In this document: piece after piece, positions 19,544 through 27,712 of the stretch
How positions within the stretch are numbered: position 1 is the first letter of the stretch
Layout: each line of letters begins with the position of its first letter
Source of the DNA: Micrococcaceae bacterium Sec5.1
GTDB taxonomy: Bacteria > Actinomycetota > Actinomycetes > Actinomycetales > Micrococcaceae
NCBI GenBank assembly: GCA_039636795.1
Contig: CP143430.1
Coordinates: 930,001 to 994,000 of the forward strand
Direction of reading: 5' to 3'
Length of the DNA: 64,000 nucleotides
Notes under the pieces: generated by a model
The model's input: only the letters and a program-made list of their open reading frames with translations
Told to the model about the DNA's origin: nothing
The model's database searches: none
Translations under genes and position numbers: made by a program

Positions 19544-21147
19544 GCTTCAATTGTTCCGTACTCGCCGGTGTTGGCGTTCATTGCTGCGGGAAAGGGAAAC
19601 TCAGATAGGGCGGACCATTCGACGTCGGGTGCTGCCTGGAACGTGACGCCCTGCCTCGTGAGGCGCTCACCCAAGGCGCCCAGCCGACGTCGGAAGTCAC
19701 CAAGGTCCCGCACGTCCTGGGCCGACCACGCCACTTCCGCCAAGGAAACCGCCCTGGGGTACAGGAGCCAGTAGGCCTGCTGGTTGTTGCGGACGGTCTC
19801 GGTCCACAGCGGACCTTCGACACCAAGGATCCTATTGTCCTGCAGGCCGCCCTGGGCGGGATTCCAGTCGTAGTACTCGGACCAGGTGAACGGCCCGCCG
19901 TCCACCCACTCAAGGCCGATGGGACTGGTTGCTTCATACTTCTGGTCCAGGTAGGTGTTTGCCGCTGGGGACATGATCATCAAGGACCCCATGGACTCTG
20001 CCTTCTGAACCAAAGGGGGGAGGTCGCCGAACCAGTACTGCACGACGTCGCCCTCACGGAGGTCCACGGAGGCGTACTCGTTCCAGCCGACCACTTTCTT
20101 GCCGGTTTCATCGGCAATCCGCACGAACTCCTGCGTCATGCTGACATAGTGCTCGTGGTCCGTTACCAAAGCTTCGTCGCCCCCGATGTGCAGGTAGGGG
20201 CCGATAGTCATCGCTGCCAATTGTTCAAGGACTTCCCTGACAAACTCATACGTCACAGGAAGGGCCACATCCAGCGTGGACCAGCCCACTGCTGCCGAAG
20301 TGCTCATACTTGCGGCACGGCCGTCCGGGTTGAGCTGCGGTATGGCTGCAAGGGCCGCATTGACGTGGCCAGGCAGATCGATTTCCGGGACCACCAGGAC
20401 GTTCCTCGCAGCGGCGTATTCCTGGATTTGCCTGTAGTCCTGTTGGGTGTAGAACCCATCCCGGCCACGGACTGGTACCGCAGTGGGGAACTCCACGGCG
20501 CCTGCTCCGCCGATTTCCGTGAGCTTCCCATAATCCAGGCCCGATGGATTAGCCTTGGGTGTCCGGATTTCGATACGCCAGGCCTGGTCATCCGTAAGGT
20601 GCAGGTGCAGGGCATTGAGCTTGAACTGGGTCATGACATCTATCTGCTCCTTCACCTCTTGGACCGTGAAGAAGTTCCGGGCGACGTCGAGCATGAGTCC
20701 GCGATACGCGAATCTGGGTGCGTCCTTAATCTCGACGGCGGGAACCACCCAGGTGCCGACGGTCCTGGTGTCCGATTCGTCCGCGCCGGTGATGGAGTGT
20801 TCAATGGCGGGCGGGATCAGCTGACGGAGCGTTTGGACTGCGTTGAAGAGGCCGGCAGGGGTTGTTGCCGTGAGGCGTGCACGGTCGACGGTGACCATCA
20901 GCTGGTACGCTTCCGGACCGCCGTCGAGCGTTTCCATGAAGTCCAGGGAGATGTCGCCCGCATTCGGCGTCTCGACGATGGGGAGAGCGAAACCTGTGCC
21001 GCGGCGAAGCAGCACAGCCAGTTGCTCTGCGACCGGGACGGCAGCTTGGCCCGCCGCGATCCGGGCAGTGGGTGCAAGCGTGAAGGCCTGACCGTCCGAG
21101 GGTGCGATGTGCGCGGGGCGGGGGATCAGGTTATCCGTGGTGTTCAT
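19540..21147 (-). CDS. beta-N-acetylhexosaminidase, GH20
   Basis: 535 residues with the GH20 N-terminal alpha/beta domain (NLIPRPAHIAPSDG...) and TIM barrel. The catalytic pair is Asp324-Glu325 in HIGGDEA; supporting motifs are FAYRGLMLDVARNFF (146-160), HLHLTDDQAWRIEI (181-194) and VVPEIDLPGH (252-261), and WNEYA for substrate binding. No signal peptide, so it probably processes imported chitobiose-type or cell-wall sugars in the cytosol. It sits downstream of the sugar ABC ATPase gene but separated by a terminator-like hairpin. Confidence 0.92.
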   Translation of the reverse strand: MNTTDNLIPRPAHIAPSDGQAFTLAPTARIAAGQAAVPVAEQLAVLLRRGTGFALPIVETPNAGDISLDFMETLDGGPEAYQLMVTVDRARLTATTPAGLFNAVQTLRQLIPPAIEHSITGADESDTRTVGTWVVPAVEIKDAPRFAYRGLMLDVARNFFTVQEVKEQIDVMTQFKLNALHLHLTDDQAWRIEIRTPKANPSGLDYGKLTEIGGAGAVEFPTAVPVRGRDGFYTQQDYRQIQEYAAARNVLVVPEIDLPGHVNAALAAIPQLNPDGRAASMSTSAAVGWSTLDVALPVTYEFVREVLEQLAAMTIGPYLHIGGDEALVTDHEHYVSMTQEFVRIADETGKKVVGWNEYASVDLREGDVVQYWFGDLPPLVQKAESMGSLMIMSPAANTYLDQKYEATSPIGLEWVDGGPFTWSEYYDWNPAQGGLQDNRILGVEGPLWTETVRNNQQAYWLLYPRAVSLAEVAWSAQDVRDLGDFRRRLGALGERLTRQGVTFQAAPDVEWSALSEFPFPAAMNANTGEYGTIEA

Positions 21148-21178
21148 GCAGTTCTTTCTGCGGAAAGGTTAACGCGAG

Positions 21179-21208
21179 AGCGGCCCGACCGGGAAGGGTC
21201 GGGCCGCT
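21179..21208 (-). terminator. hairpin terminator between msmK-like and GH20 genes
   Basis: AGCGGCCCGACC (21179-21190) and GGTCGGGCCGCT (21197-21208) form a perfect 12-bp stem with a six-base loop, 27 bases past the ATPase stop. No strong T tract on the minus strand, so read-through into the GH20 gene is possible. Confidence 0.7.
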
Positions 21209-21235
21209 GTCACACTGCGGATTTTTGCCGGTGGA

Positions 21236-22318
21236 TTAGTCGCCCAGGCGGAGTCCGGTCTTGGTGTCGAACAGGTGCACGTGGCCGGACTGCGGACGAA
21301 CGAAGATGGACTCGCCCTTCATCGGGGGGCGGCGACCGTCAACGCGGGCAACGATGTCGTGGCTCTTGCCATCCAGGATGGTGTGGCCGTAGACGTAGGC
21401 ATCGGCGCCGAGTTCTTCGACGACGTCAACCTCAACCTGCAGGCCTTCGCCGTTGCCGACCGTCTCGAGGTCTTCCGGACGTGAACCAACGGTAACCGTC
21501 TGTCCGTGTGCTTCTTCGAGGACGTCGCGCTTGACCGGGTAAACCGTGCCACCGAACTGGACGCCGCCGTCGACGACCGGCAGTTCCAGCAGGTTCATGG
21601 CAGGGGAGCCGATGAAGCCTGCAACGAAGACGTTCTGCGGGCGGTCGTACAGGTTGCGCGGGGTGTCAACCTGCTGGAGGAGACCGTCCTTGAGCACTGC
21701 CACGCGGTCACCCATGGTCATGGCCTCAACCTGGTCGTGCGTCACGTAAACCGTGGTGACGCCGAGGCGGCGGGTCAGGGATGCGATCTGCGTACGGGTC
21801 TGGACACGGAGCTTGGCGTCGAGGTTGGACAGCGGCTCGTCCATGAGGAAGACCTGGGGGTTACGGACGATTGCACGGCCCATGGCAACACGCTGGCGCT
21901 GACCACCGGAGAGTGCCTTCGGCTTGCGGTCCAGGTATGCCTCAAGGTCAAGAAGCTTGGCGGCTTCGCGAACACGCTCGGCGCGCTCTTCCTTGGAGAC
22001 GCCTGCAATCTTCAGTGCGAAGCCCATGTTGTCCGCAACAGTCATGTGCGGGTAAAGAGCGTAGTTCTGGAAGACCATTGCGATGTCGCGGTCCTTCGGC
22101 GGAACATCCGTGACGTCGCGGTCACCGATCAGAATGCGGCCGGCGTTCACATCCTCAAGTCCTGCGAGCATGCGCAGGGAGGTGGACTTACCGCAACCGG
22201 AGGGTCCAACGAGGACCAGGAATTCGCCATCGGCGATGTCGATGTTGAGTTTATCGACGGCGGGCTTATCTGTGCCCGGGTACAGACGCGTAGCGTTATC
22301 AAAAGTAACTGTAGCCAC
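21236..22318 (-). CDS. sugar ABC transporter ATP-binding protein (MsmK/UgpC/MalK type)
   Basis: 360 residues starting at the GTG of MATVTFDNATRLYPG. Walker A GPSGCGKST at 38-46, Q-loop VFQNYALYPHMTV, signature LSGGQRQRVAMGR, Walker B VFLMDEPLSNLD and H-loop VTHDQ, followed by the C-terminal MalK-type regulatory OB/TOBE region (VGSRPEDLE, GESIFVRPQSGHVHLFD). ATPases of this group are shared among several sugar importers in actinobacteria. It is alone, with no permease beside it, so powering the malEFG-type importer at 9109-13136 is a reasonable inference. An upstream GTG at 22336 is also in frame; the family start favours 22318. Confidence 0.92.
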   Translation of the reverse strand: MATVTFDNATRLYPGTDKPAVDKLNIDIADGEFLVLVGPSGCGKSTSLRMLAGLEDVNAGRILIGDRDVTDVPPKDRDIAMVFQNYALYPHMTVADNMGFALKIAGVSKEERAERVREAAKLLDLEAYLDRKPKALSGGQRQRVAMGRAIVRNPQVFLMDEPLSNLDAKLRVQTRTQIASLTRRLGVTTVYVTHDQVEAMTMGDRVAVLKDGLLQQVDTPRNLYDRPQNVFVAGFIGSPAMNLLELPVVDGGVQFGGTVYPVKRDVLEEAHGQTVTVGSRPEDLETVGNGEGLQVEVDVVEELGADAYVYGHTILDGKSHDIVARVDGRRPPMKGESIFVRPQSGHVHLFDTKTGLRLGD

Positions 22319-22524
22319 AGTTATCAATCCCTTCACCGGCAGGTACGTGCCGGACGATCCGTAGTGAATGGTTCATTTTCTTCAGTTGAACTCCCCGGCC
22401 GTGGGCCGGGGAGGATCGTGTGACGTCGCACGGTACTGTGCGTCACATCACGTCCTAGAGTATGTCAGACTTTTGGACTTACTGCCCAAATGTTACGAAG
22501 GTCACATGTGACGTTGATCCTGCT
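22319..22524 (-). promoter_or_regulatory. control region of the ABC ATPase gene with GTCACA palindromes
   Basis: 206 bases without a gene. GTCACATGTGAC at 22501-22512 is a perfect 12-bp palindrome. A second related pair, TGTGAC at about 22419-22424 and GTCACA at about 22441-22446, frames GCAC/GTGC. Recurrent GTCACA half-sites suggest an operator for a sugar or global regulator; the regulator is not identifiable. Confidence 0.45.
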
Positions 22525-23322
22525 TCATGCTTCGGCGGTGACACGGCGGCGCTCTCGCAGCAGCGCTTCCAGCAATTCCGCAACCTGCACTGGAGCTTCC
22601 ACACGGTACTGCGCCTGGGTGAAATCCAGTCCCACTTTGATGCCGACGTCGTCGCCCATGAGCCTGCCGAAGGCATCCTCATCGGTCACGTCGTCCCCAG
22701 CGAACAACATGGCCGTGGCACCGGTCGCCTGACGGAGGAACTCCACTGCCTCGCCCTTGGAGGCCTTGACCACGGATACCTCCAGCACCCGTTTGCCGGT
22801 CTTCACGTACACGCCAGGATGCTCGCGCAGCACCCGCGTCGCGGCTTCGACGGCGTCTTCCGCGACGTCGTCATCGGCCATCCTTGTGTGAAGGACGACG
22901 CCGGCGGGCTTGTCTTCGAGCAGCGTTCCAGGAGCAATGTTCACGATTTCGGCCAGGACTTCGCGTACGGCAGCCAACTTGCTGCGCTGATCCTCATCCA
23001 GTTCCAGGCCGAGGGAACCTTCGCCCAGCCAAACTTCAGCTCCGTGGCTGCCGATCAGCAGCGTGTCCACAGGAGGTGAGGCGACCAGCCGCAAACTGTC
23101 CAAGGCGCGGCCTGAGATGAGTGCCGTCGTCGTGCGTGGCAGTTCGGCGACGGCTTCCAAAGCCGCGGCAGCCCTGGGCAGGGGCCGTGCATCCTCTGCG
23201 CGGTCCACGATCGGGGAGAGCGTGCCGTCGAAGTCCAAGGCCACCAGGAGATGTTCGGTGCCGGAAATGCGCCGGATGGCGTCCAACAGTTCCGGGGACA
23301 GAGAAAGGTTCTCAGCTGTCAT
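22525..23322 (-). CDS. otsB: trehalose-6-phosphate phosphatase
   Basis: 265-residue HAD phosphatase that converts trehalose-6-phosphate to trehalose. HAD motif I is DFDGTLSP with Asp30 and Asp32, motif II is in ALISGRAL, and the metal motif is FAGDDVTDEDAF. Length fits OtsB. Its start overlaps the otsA stop by 11 bases, so the pair is co-translated. Trehalose is a compatible solute and carbon store in these soil bacteria. Confidence 0.93.
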   Translation of the reverse strand: MTAENLSLSPELLDAIRRISGTEHLLVALDFDGTLSPIVDRAEDARPLPRAAAALEAVAELPRTTTALISGRALDSLRLVASPPVDTLLIGSHGAEVWLGEGSLGLELDEDQRSKLAAVREVLAEIVNIAPGTLLEDKPAGVVLHTRMADDDVAEDAVEAATRVLREHPGVYVKTGKRVLEVSVVKASKGEAVEFLRQATGATAMLFAGDDVTDEDAFGRLMGDDVGIKVGLDFTQAQYRVEAPVQVAELLEALLRERRRVTAEA

Positions 23323-24814
23323 CGCGCACTACCTTCTCCTCGAGGGCGGCCAGGAACTCCGCTGACCAATGATCGACGTCGTGGTCCAGGATCTGCTTTC
23401 GCATCAGCTTCATGCGGCGGCGGGCTTCCTTGGGGGATAGGTTGACCGCCCGGAGAATGGCGGACTTGAGGCCGTCGATGTCATGCGGGTTGATCAGGAG
23501 CGCCTGCTTCAATTGGTCGGCAGCGCCTGCGAATTCGCTCAGGACCAGTGCGCCGTCGTCCTCGGAACGCGCCGTCACATATTCCTTGGCCACCAGGTTC
23601 ATTCCGTCGCGCAGCGCCGTGACCAACATGACGTCCGCGGCGAGGTAGAGCGCCACCATCTCCTCAACCGGGTAGCTGTGGTGCAGGTAGCGGACGGCAG
23701 TGTTCTGGATGGTGTCGTAGGTGCCATTGATATGGCCGACCGTGCCCTCGATTTCTTCACGCAGAAGCCGGTACTGCTCCACGCGTTCACGGCTGGGGCT
23801 CGCTACCTGTATGAGGGTGGCGTCCTCCACCTTGATGCTGCCCTCGCGCAGGAGTTCCTCGAAGGCCTTCAGGCGGTGGCCGATGCCCTTGGTGTAGTCC
23901 AGGCGGTCCACGCCAAGAAGGATGGTCTTCGGATTGCCAAGGTCCTTGCGGATCTGCTTGGCCCTCTCGATGATGTCCGGCCTCCCGGCCAACTCCCGGA
24001 TCTGGTCAACATCGATGGAAATAGGGAAGGCCTGCGCCCGGGCAATGTGGGTGACCTCGCCGTCAGGGCCCTTTACATGCACTTGCTGCTGCTTGACGCT
24101 GGCGCCCAGGAAGCGGCGGGCAGAGCGCATGAAGTTGCCAGCGTCGCTGGGACGCTGGAAGCCCAGCAGGTCCGCACCCAGAAGGCCATCAATGATCTCA
24201 CGGCGCCACGGCAGCTGCGCGAAGATCTCCGGAGGCGGGAAGGGAATGTGGTTGAAGAAGCCGATCTTCAGGTCCGGCCGTGCCTCGCGGAGCATGCGGG
24301 GAACCAACTGGAGCTGGTAGTCCTGGACCCACACCGTTGCGCCGTCCGCGGCATGGCGGACGACGGCGTCGGCGAACTTTTTATTTACCTGGCGGTACGC
24401 ATCCCACCACGTACGGTGGAATTCCGGCGGGGCGATGACATCGTGGTACAGCGGCCAGATGGTCGCGTTGGAGAAGCCCTCGTAATAAAGCTCGACCTCG
24501 TGGCTGCTTAACTGGACCGGGACAAGATCCATCGCTTCGTGGCTGAAAGGACGGACAGTTTCATCCGGAGCGCCGTGCCAACCCACCCACGCGCCGTCGG
24601 ACTTTGTCATCATCGGTGCAAGCGCAGTAACCAGGCCGCCTGGCGAGCGTCGCCACCCACCGCCACCATCGCCGTCACCATCGCTGTTGCACCGGTCGAC
24701 AGGCAGGCGGTTGGACACCACCATGAAGTCGAACTTGCTCGCCGTTGGCTTCCTGGTGGGAGAGGCCCTAACGCCGTCTTCCATCTTGAGTTTTTCGCTT
24801 GCCAAATCCTGCAT
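23312..24814 (-). CDS. otsA: alpha,alpha-trehalose-phosphate synthase
   Basis: 500-residue GT20 glycosyltransferase making trehalose-6-phosphate from (UDP- or ADP-)glucose and glucose-6-phosphate. Recognised by FMVVSNRLPVD, WVGWHG, WVQDYQLQLVP, IGFFNHIPFPPPEIF, LLGVDRLDYTKGI and LVAKEYVTA with the following ALVLSEFAGAADQL. The donor-loop glycine is preceded by an unusual Asp/Gly run (DGDGDGGGGW) near residues 45-54 in place of the usual short loop. GGGAGCAGTA precedes the ATG. Operon with otsB. Confidence 0.95.
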   Translation of the reverse strand: MQDLASEKLKMEDGVRASPTRKPTASKFDFMVVSNRLPVDRCNSDGDGDGGGGWRRSPGGLVTALAPMMTKSDGAWVGWHGAPDETVRPFSHEAMDLVPVQLSSHEVELYYEGFSNATIWPLYHDVIAPPEFHRTWWDAYRQVNKKFADAVVRHAADGATVWVQDYQLQLVPRMLREARPDLKIGFFNHIPFPPPEIFAQLPWRREIIDGLLGADLLGFQRPSDAGNFMRSARRFLGASVKQQQVHVKGPDGEVTHIARAQAFPISIDVDQIRELAGRPDIIERAKQIRKDLGNPKTILLGVDRLDYTKGIGHRLKAFEELLREGSIKVEDATLIQVASPSRERVEQYRLLREEIEGTVGHINGTYDTIQNTAVRYLHHSYPVEEMVALYLAADVMLVTALRDGMNLVAKEYVTARSEDDGALVLSEFAGAADQLKQALLINPHDIDGLKSAILRAVNLSPKEARRRMKLMRKQILDHDVDHWSAEFLAALEEKVVRDDS

Positions 24815-24992
24815 TACTGCTCCCTGGGGTTGCTGTGACTCACCTCCCAGCCTACCGGCGGAATCATAGACTGCAGTTGATCGTTCAACGACCGGGCAAG
24901 CATGTCAGCGGCAGAGCTCCTAGTTGGCTCCCGTAAACTGACCCCGTTGCCCCAAGCTATGCACTACCGACGTCGAGTAATCCGAGGAACTG

Positions 24993-25871
24993 ATGAGCCC
25001 CGCAAACGAACCCCGCCTCTCCAAGGCTGAACGCACCGCCCAGGCACGGGAGAAAGCGCGCGAAATCCGCGAAGCGCAGCTGAAAAAGGAAAAGCGCAAC
25101 AAGCTCCTGATCGGTTGGGGCATCGTCGTTGCGGTCGTGGCGATCCTGGCCGTCATCGCGCTGGTGGTGACCACCAGCATTCAGCAAAGCGCCCCGATCG
25201 CCGATCAGGGACCTACTCCCGCGAATGGCAACGTGCACGGCGGCGTAACATTGCTGGCCAACACCGACGTCGTAAAGTCCGATGCCTCGTCCGTGAACGT
25301 GGCGGATGTGCCTTCGGCTCCGGCAACCAAGCCCGCAACCGTGACTGTTCCTGGTGGTGAGCCCGAGGCCGGCAAGCCCGTCAAGGTGATCGCTTACGTC
25401 GACTTCATCTGCCCCGTCTGCAAGCGGTTCGAGACAACCTACGGGGAGTCGCTCACCAAGCTGCGCAACGACGGCAAGATTTCCCTCGAGTACCGCCCGC
25501 TCGGCTTCCTGGACCAGCAGTCCACCACCAACTACTCCTCGCGTGCAGCAAATGCTGCTGCATGCGTAGTGAACTCTTCACCTGAGAAGTACGCCGACTT
25601 CTTCAACCTCCTCTACGAACGCCAGCCGGCCGAAGGCAGTGCCGGTATCTCGGACAACGATCTCAAGTCCATGGCAAAGGAAGTTGGCGCGGCGAACATC
25701 GACTCCTGCATCGACAGCAAGCAGTACCGCCCCTATGTAAAGGTCGCCACGCAAGAAGCGGCAGCCATCGGCATCACGGGCACCCCCACCGTGTTCATCG
25801 ACGGCAAGCAGTGGGACGGATCCACCGACCTGAACGCTGAGATCCAGACCGCGGTTGACGCCAAGGGCTAG
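24993..25871 (+). CDS. membrane-anchored DsbA-like thiol oxidoreductase
   Basis: 292 residues: a charged cytosolic segment (1-36) with KAERTAQAREKAREIREAQ coiled-coil character, one membrane helix (about 38-61), a linker, then an extracytoplasmic thioredoxin fold. Active site CPVC at 140-143 in VDFICPVCKRFE and the cis-Pro loop ITGTPTVFIDGKQW. This is the actinobacterial DsbA_4/MSMEG-type family that forms disulfides in exported proteins. GAGGAACTG precedes the ATG. Divergent from otsA. Confidence 0.9.
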   Translation: MSPANEPRLSKAERTAQAREKAREIREAQLKKEKRNKLLIGWGIVVAVVAILAVIALVVTTSIQQSAPIADQGPTPANGNVHGGVTLLANTDVVKSDASSVNVADVPSAPATKPATVTVPGGEPEAGKPVKVIAYVDFICPVCKRFETTYGESLTKLRNDGKISLEYRPLGFLDQQSTTNYSSRAANAAACVVNSSPEKYADFFNLLYERQPAEGSAGISDNDLKSMAKEVGAANIDSCIDSKQYRPYVKVATQEAAAIGITGTPTVFIDGKQWDGSTDLNAEIQTAVDAKG

Positions 25872-25884
25872 GTTTCAGGAATTT

Positions 25885-25949
25885 ACGACGGCGGTTGGTC
25901 ACCTCGGGTTTGTGCCTTGCGTTCAACCCGGGTGGGCGGCCGCCGTCGT
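25885..25949 (+). terminator. long hairpin after the DsbA-like gene
   Basis: ACGACGGCGG (25885-25894) pairs with CCGCCGTCGT (25940-25949), with an inner CGGGTT/AACCCG pairing. It separates the gene from the tRNA. Confidence 0.65.
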
Positions 25950-26006
25950 GATTTCCGCGAAGGGGAGTCTCTGGGCTAACCTTATCTAGCGTCGTTTTCG
26001 GCGCAT

Positions 26007-26083
26007 GCCTCCTTAGCTCAGTTGGCCAGAGCACCGCTCTTGTAAAGCGGGGGTCGTCGGTTCGAATCCGACAGGGGGCTCCA
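26007..26083 (+). tRNA. tRNA-Thr (anticodon TGT)
   Basis: Cloverleaf with acceptor GCCTCCT / AGGGGGC (26007-26013 / 26073-26079, one G-U), D arm TTAGCTCAGTTGGCCAGAGCA, anticodon stem CCGCT / AGCGG with loop CTTGTAA, and T arm GTCGGTTCGAATCCGAC. CCA at 26081-26083 is encoded. Anticodon TGT reads ACA/ACG-type threonine codons. Confidence 0.96.
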
Positions 26084-26085
26084 CC

Positions 26086-26134
26086 AACCCCTCGATTCCG
26101 GCGATTTTGTTCGGGGCGAGGGGTTTCTTGTTTT
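26086..26134 (+). terminator. terminator after tRNA-Thr
   Basis: AACCCCTCG (26086-26094) pairs with CGAGGGGTT (26117-26125), then TTCTTGTTTT. Confidence 0.8.
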
Positions 26135-26187
26135 CCGGGAGGGCGCTGCGCGGACCACTATTTGGCGCTGCTCGTTTCTGCCACAGT

Positions 26188-26229
26188 AAAGGGCCGGGGA
26201 CACCCAAATCAGGGCGTCCCCAGCCCTTT
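26188..26229 (-). terminator. terminator of the antiporter gene
   Basis: AAAGGGC-C-GGGGAC (26188-26201) pairs with GTCCCC-A-GCCCTTT (26216-26229), 42 bases past the stop of the minus-strand antiporter. Confidence 0.7.
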
Positions 26230-26271
26230 GCCGTGGCTCCGAAGTATTTGCGCGTCGTCAGAGTCCCTGTC

Positions 26272-27477
26272 CTATGGCACCTCCCCCTGGGGCACAGGTG
26301 TCCTGCGTTGTCGTTCACGCTGACCCTGCCGAAGCGCCAGCAGCGGAAACAGGAGGACAGAGAGCATGCCGGCCCCAACGAGTGCTGACGAGATTCCGCT
26401 TGAGATGAACCCCTGATCCCGGCCAATGGCGGTGACGGCAACGATAATCGGCAGGCCGGTTGCCCCGAAAAGCATGATCGCCCGTTTCTCCGCGAAAGTG
26501 GACCTGGGCGGGGCAGCAAGCATCGACGGCAGGCCGCGGATGATCAGCAGGAGGAGCAGGAACAGAGGGAGCAGCACCAGTGCCATGGCGCTGGACGTGA
26601 GTGCGCCGAGATCGAAATCTATGCCCGTATCGATGAAGAAGATGGGCACCAGGAATCCGAACGCGACGGCGTCGAGTTTGGTCTCAATCACCTTCCGATC
26701 CCGTTCGGGTGCGCGCGCAATGGCCACCTTCCAGAGGACGCCCGCCGCGAATGCCCCCAGCAACATATCCAGTCCCAGGACCATGCTCAGCACGACGAGC
26801 ACGGTCAGGATGAACATGATGGAGCGGACAGCGAACTGGCCGCTCGTGTGGAGGGTCCTGGTGACCTGCGAGTGGAACAGCGTGTGCTGTGCCCTGGAGG
26901 CCAGGAAAATCGCAATGCCGGCAAGGAGCACAAATCCGAGCAGCACTGCCGTAGCCGGTCCCAGCTCCCTGCCGCTGAAGAACAGCGAGATTGCTATCAG
27001 GGGACCAAACTCGCCAGCTGCGCCCAATGCCGTGACGGCGGTCCCCATCGGGGATTTTGATTCACCGGAGTCGCGAAGAATGGGCAGCAATGCTCCCAAC
27101 GCCGTGGAGCACAGCGCCACCCCGATGATGACCGCTGCCTCCGGTGTGGGGGCCAGGAGAAAGCCTGCGCCAACGCCCGCGGCCAACGAGATCACCCAGC
27201 CAGCGGAGGCACGGATGGCGGGACGGCCCCGGATATCGGCGAAGTCAATCTCATTGCCGGCCACAAAGAAGAGCATCGCCAGCCCGAAATCAGCCAGCGT
27301 ATCCGTGAACTGGGTAGATTCGATCCACCCCAACACGCTGGGACCCAGCAGGATTCCGAGGACGATCTCGAACACCACCAGCGGCACCTTGACCGCCCGG
27401 TCAAGGAAGCGCACCGCAAGGGGTGCCGTCACAGCCAGGAGAGCGATCAGAACCAAGGATGTAGACAAGCCCTGCAT
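26272..27477 (-). CDS. cation:proton antiporter, CPA2 (KefB/NapA-like)
   Basis: 401 residues with about 12 hydrophobic helices. The CPA2 pattern is seen in LGILLGPSVLGWI (41-53), LADFGLAMLFFVAGNEIDF, GVALCSTALGALLPIL with the discontinuous-helix polar residues, and LGAFAAGVLWKVA. No RCK/TrkA-N nucleotide domain follows, so it is the membrane part only. A GGAGG site lies seven bases before the ATG. It should exchange Na+ or K+ for H+; the ion cannot be told. Confidence 0.87.
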   Translation of the reverse strand: MQGLSTSLVLIALLAVTAPLAVRFLDRAVKVPLVVFEIVLGILLGPSVLGWIESTQFTDTLADFGLAMLFFVAGNEIDFADIRGRPAIRASAGWVISLAAGVGAGFLLAPTPEAAVIIGVALCSTALGALLPILRDSGESKSPMGTAVTALGAAGEFGPLIAISLFFSGRELGPATAVLLGFVLLAGIAIFLASRAQHTLFHSQVTRTLHTSGQFAVRSIMFILTVLVVLSMVLGLDMLLGAFAAGVLWKVAIARAPERDRKVIETKLDAVAFGFLVPIFFIDTGIDFDLGALTSSAMALVLLPLFLLLLLIIRGLPSMLAAPPRSTFAEKRAIMLFGATGLPIIVAVTAIGRDQGFISSGISSALVGAGMLSVLLFPLLALRQGQRERQRRTPVPQGEVP

Positions 27478-27712
27478 CAGCGGTACCTCCGGTACCTCGG
27501 CCGCTTTTGAAGGACTCGGCCGCTTCGAAGGAAAAGTAATCCAAAGCTACCGCCACACCTTCGATGACGCCATGACACTGGTCTTTCTGTAGCTGGGCAG
27601 AGTTATCCACATGCAGGAAGAAGCGCACGACGGCGGGTCCCGGCCCGCGTTAGTCTGGTTACCTCGGCTGAAGCAAGCGGCCGCAACACCCACTGTGCGG
27701 AGTCGTTTTCCA

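Noticed and set aside
20149..21495. Plus-strand ORF of 448 codons
   Set aside because: Antisense to the GH20 and ABC ATPase genes.
24643..24690. Possible frameshift in otsA at the Asp/Gly run
   Set aside because: The frame is open and both sides match OtsA in the same frame, so it is an insert and not an error.
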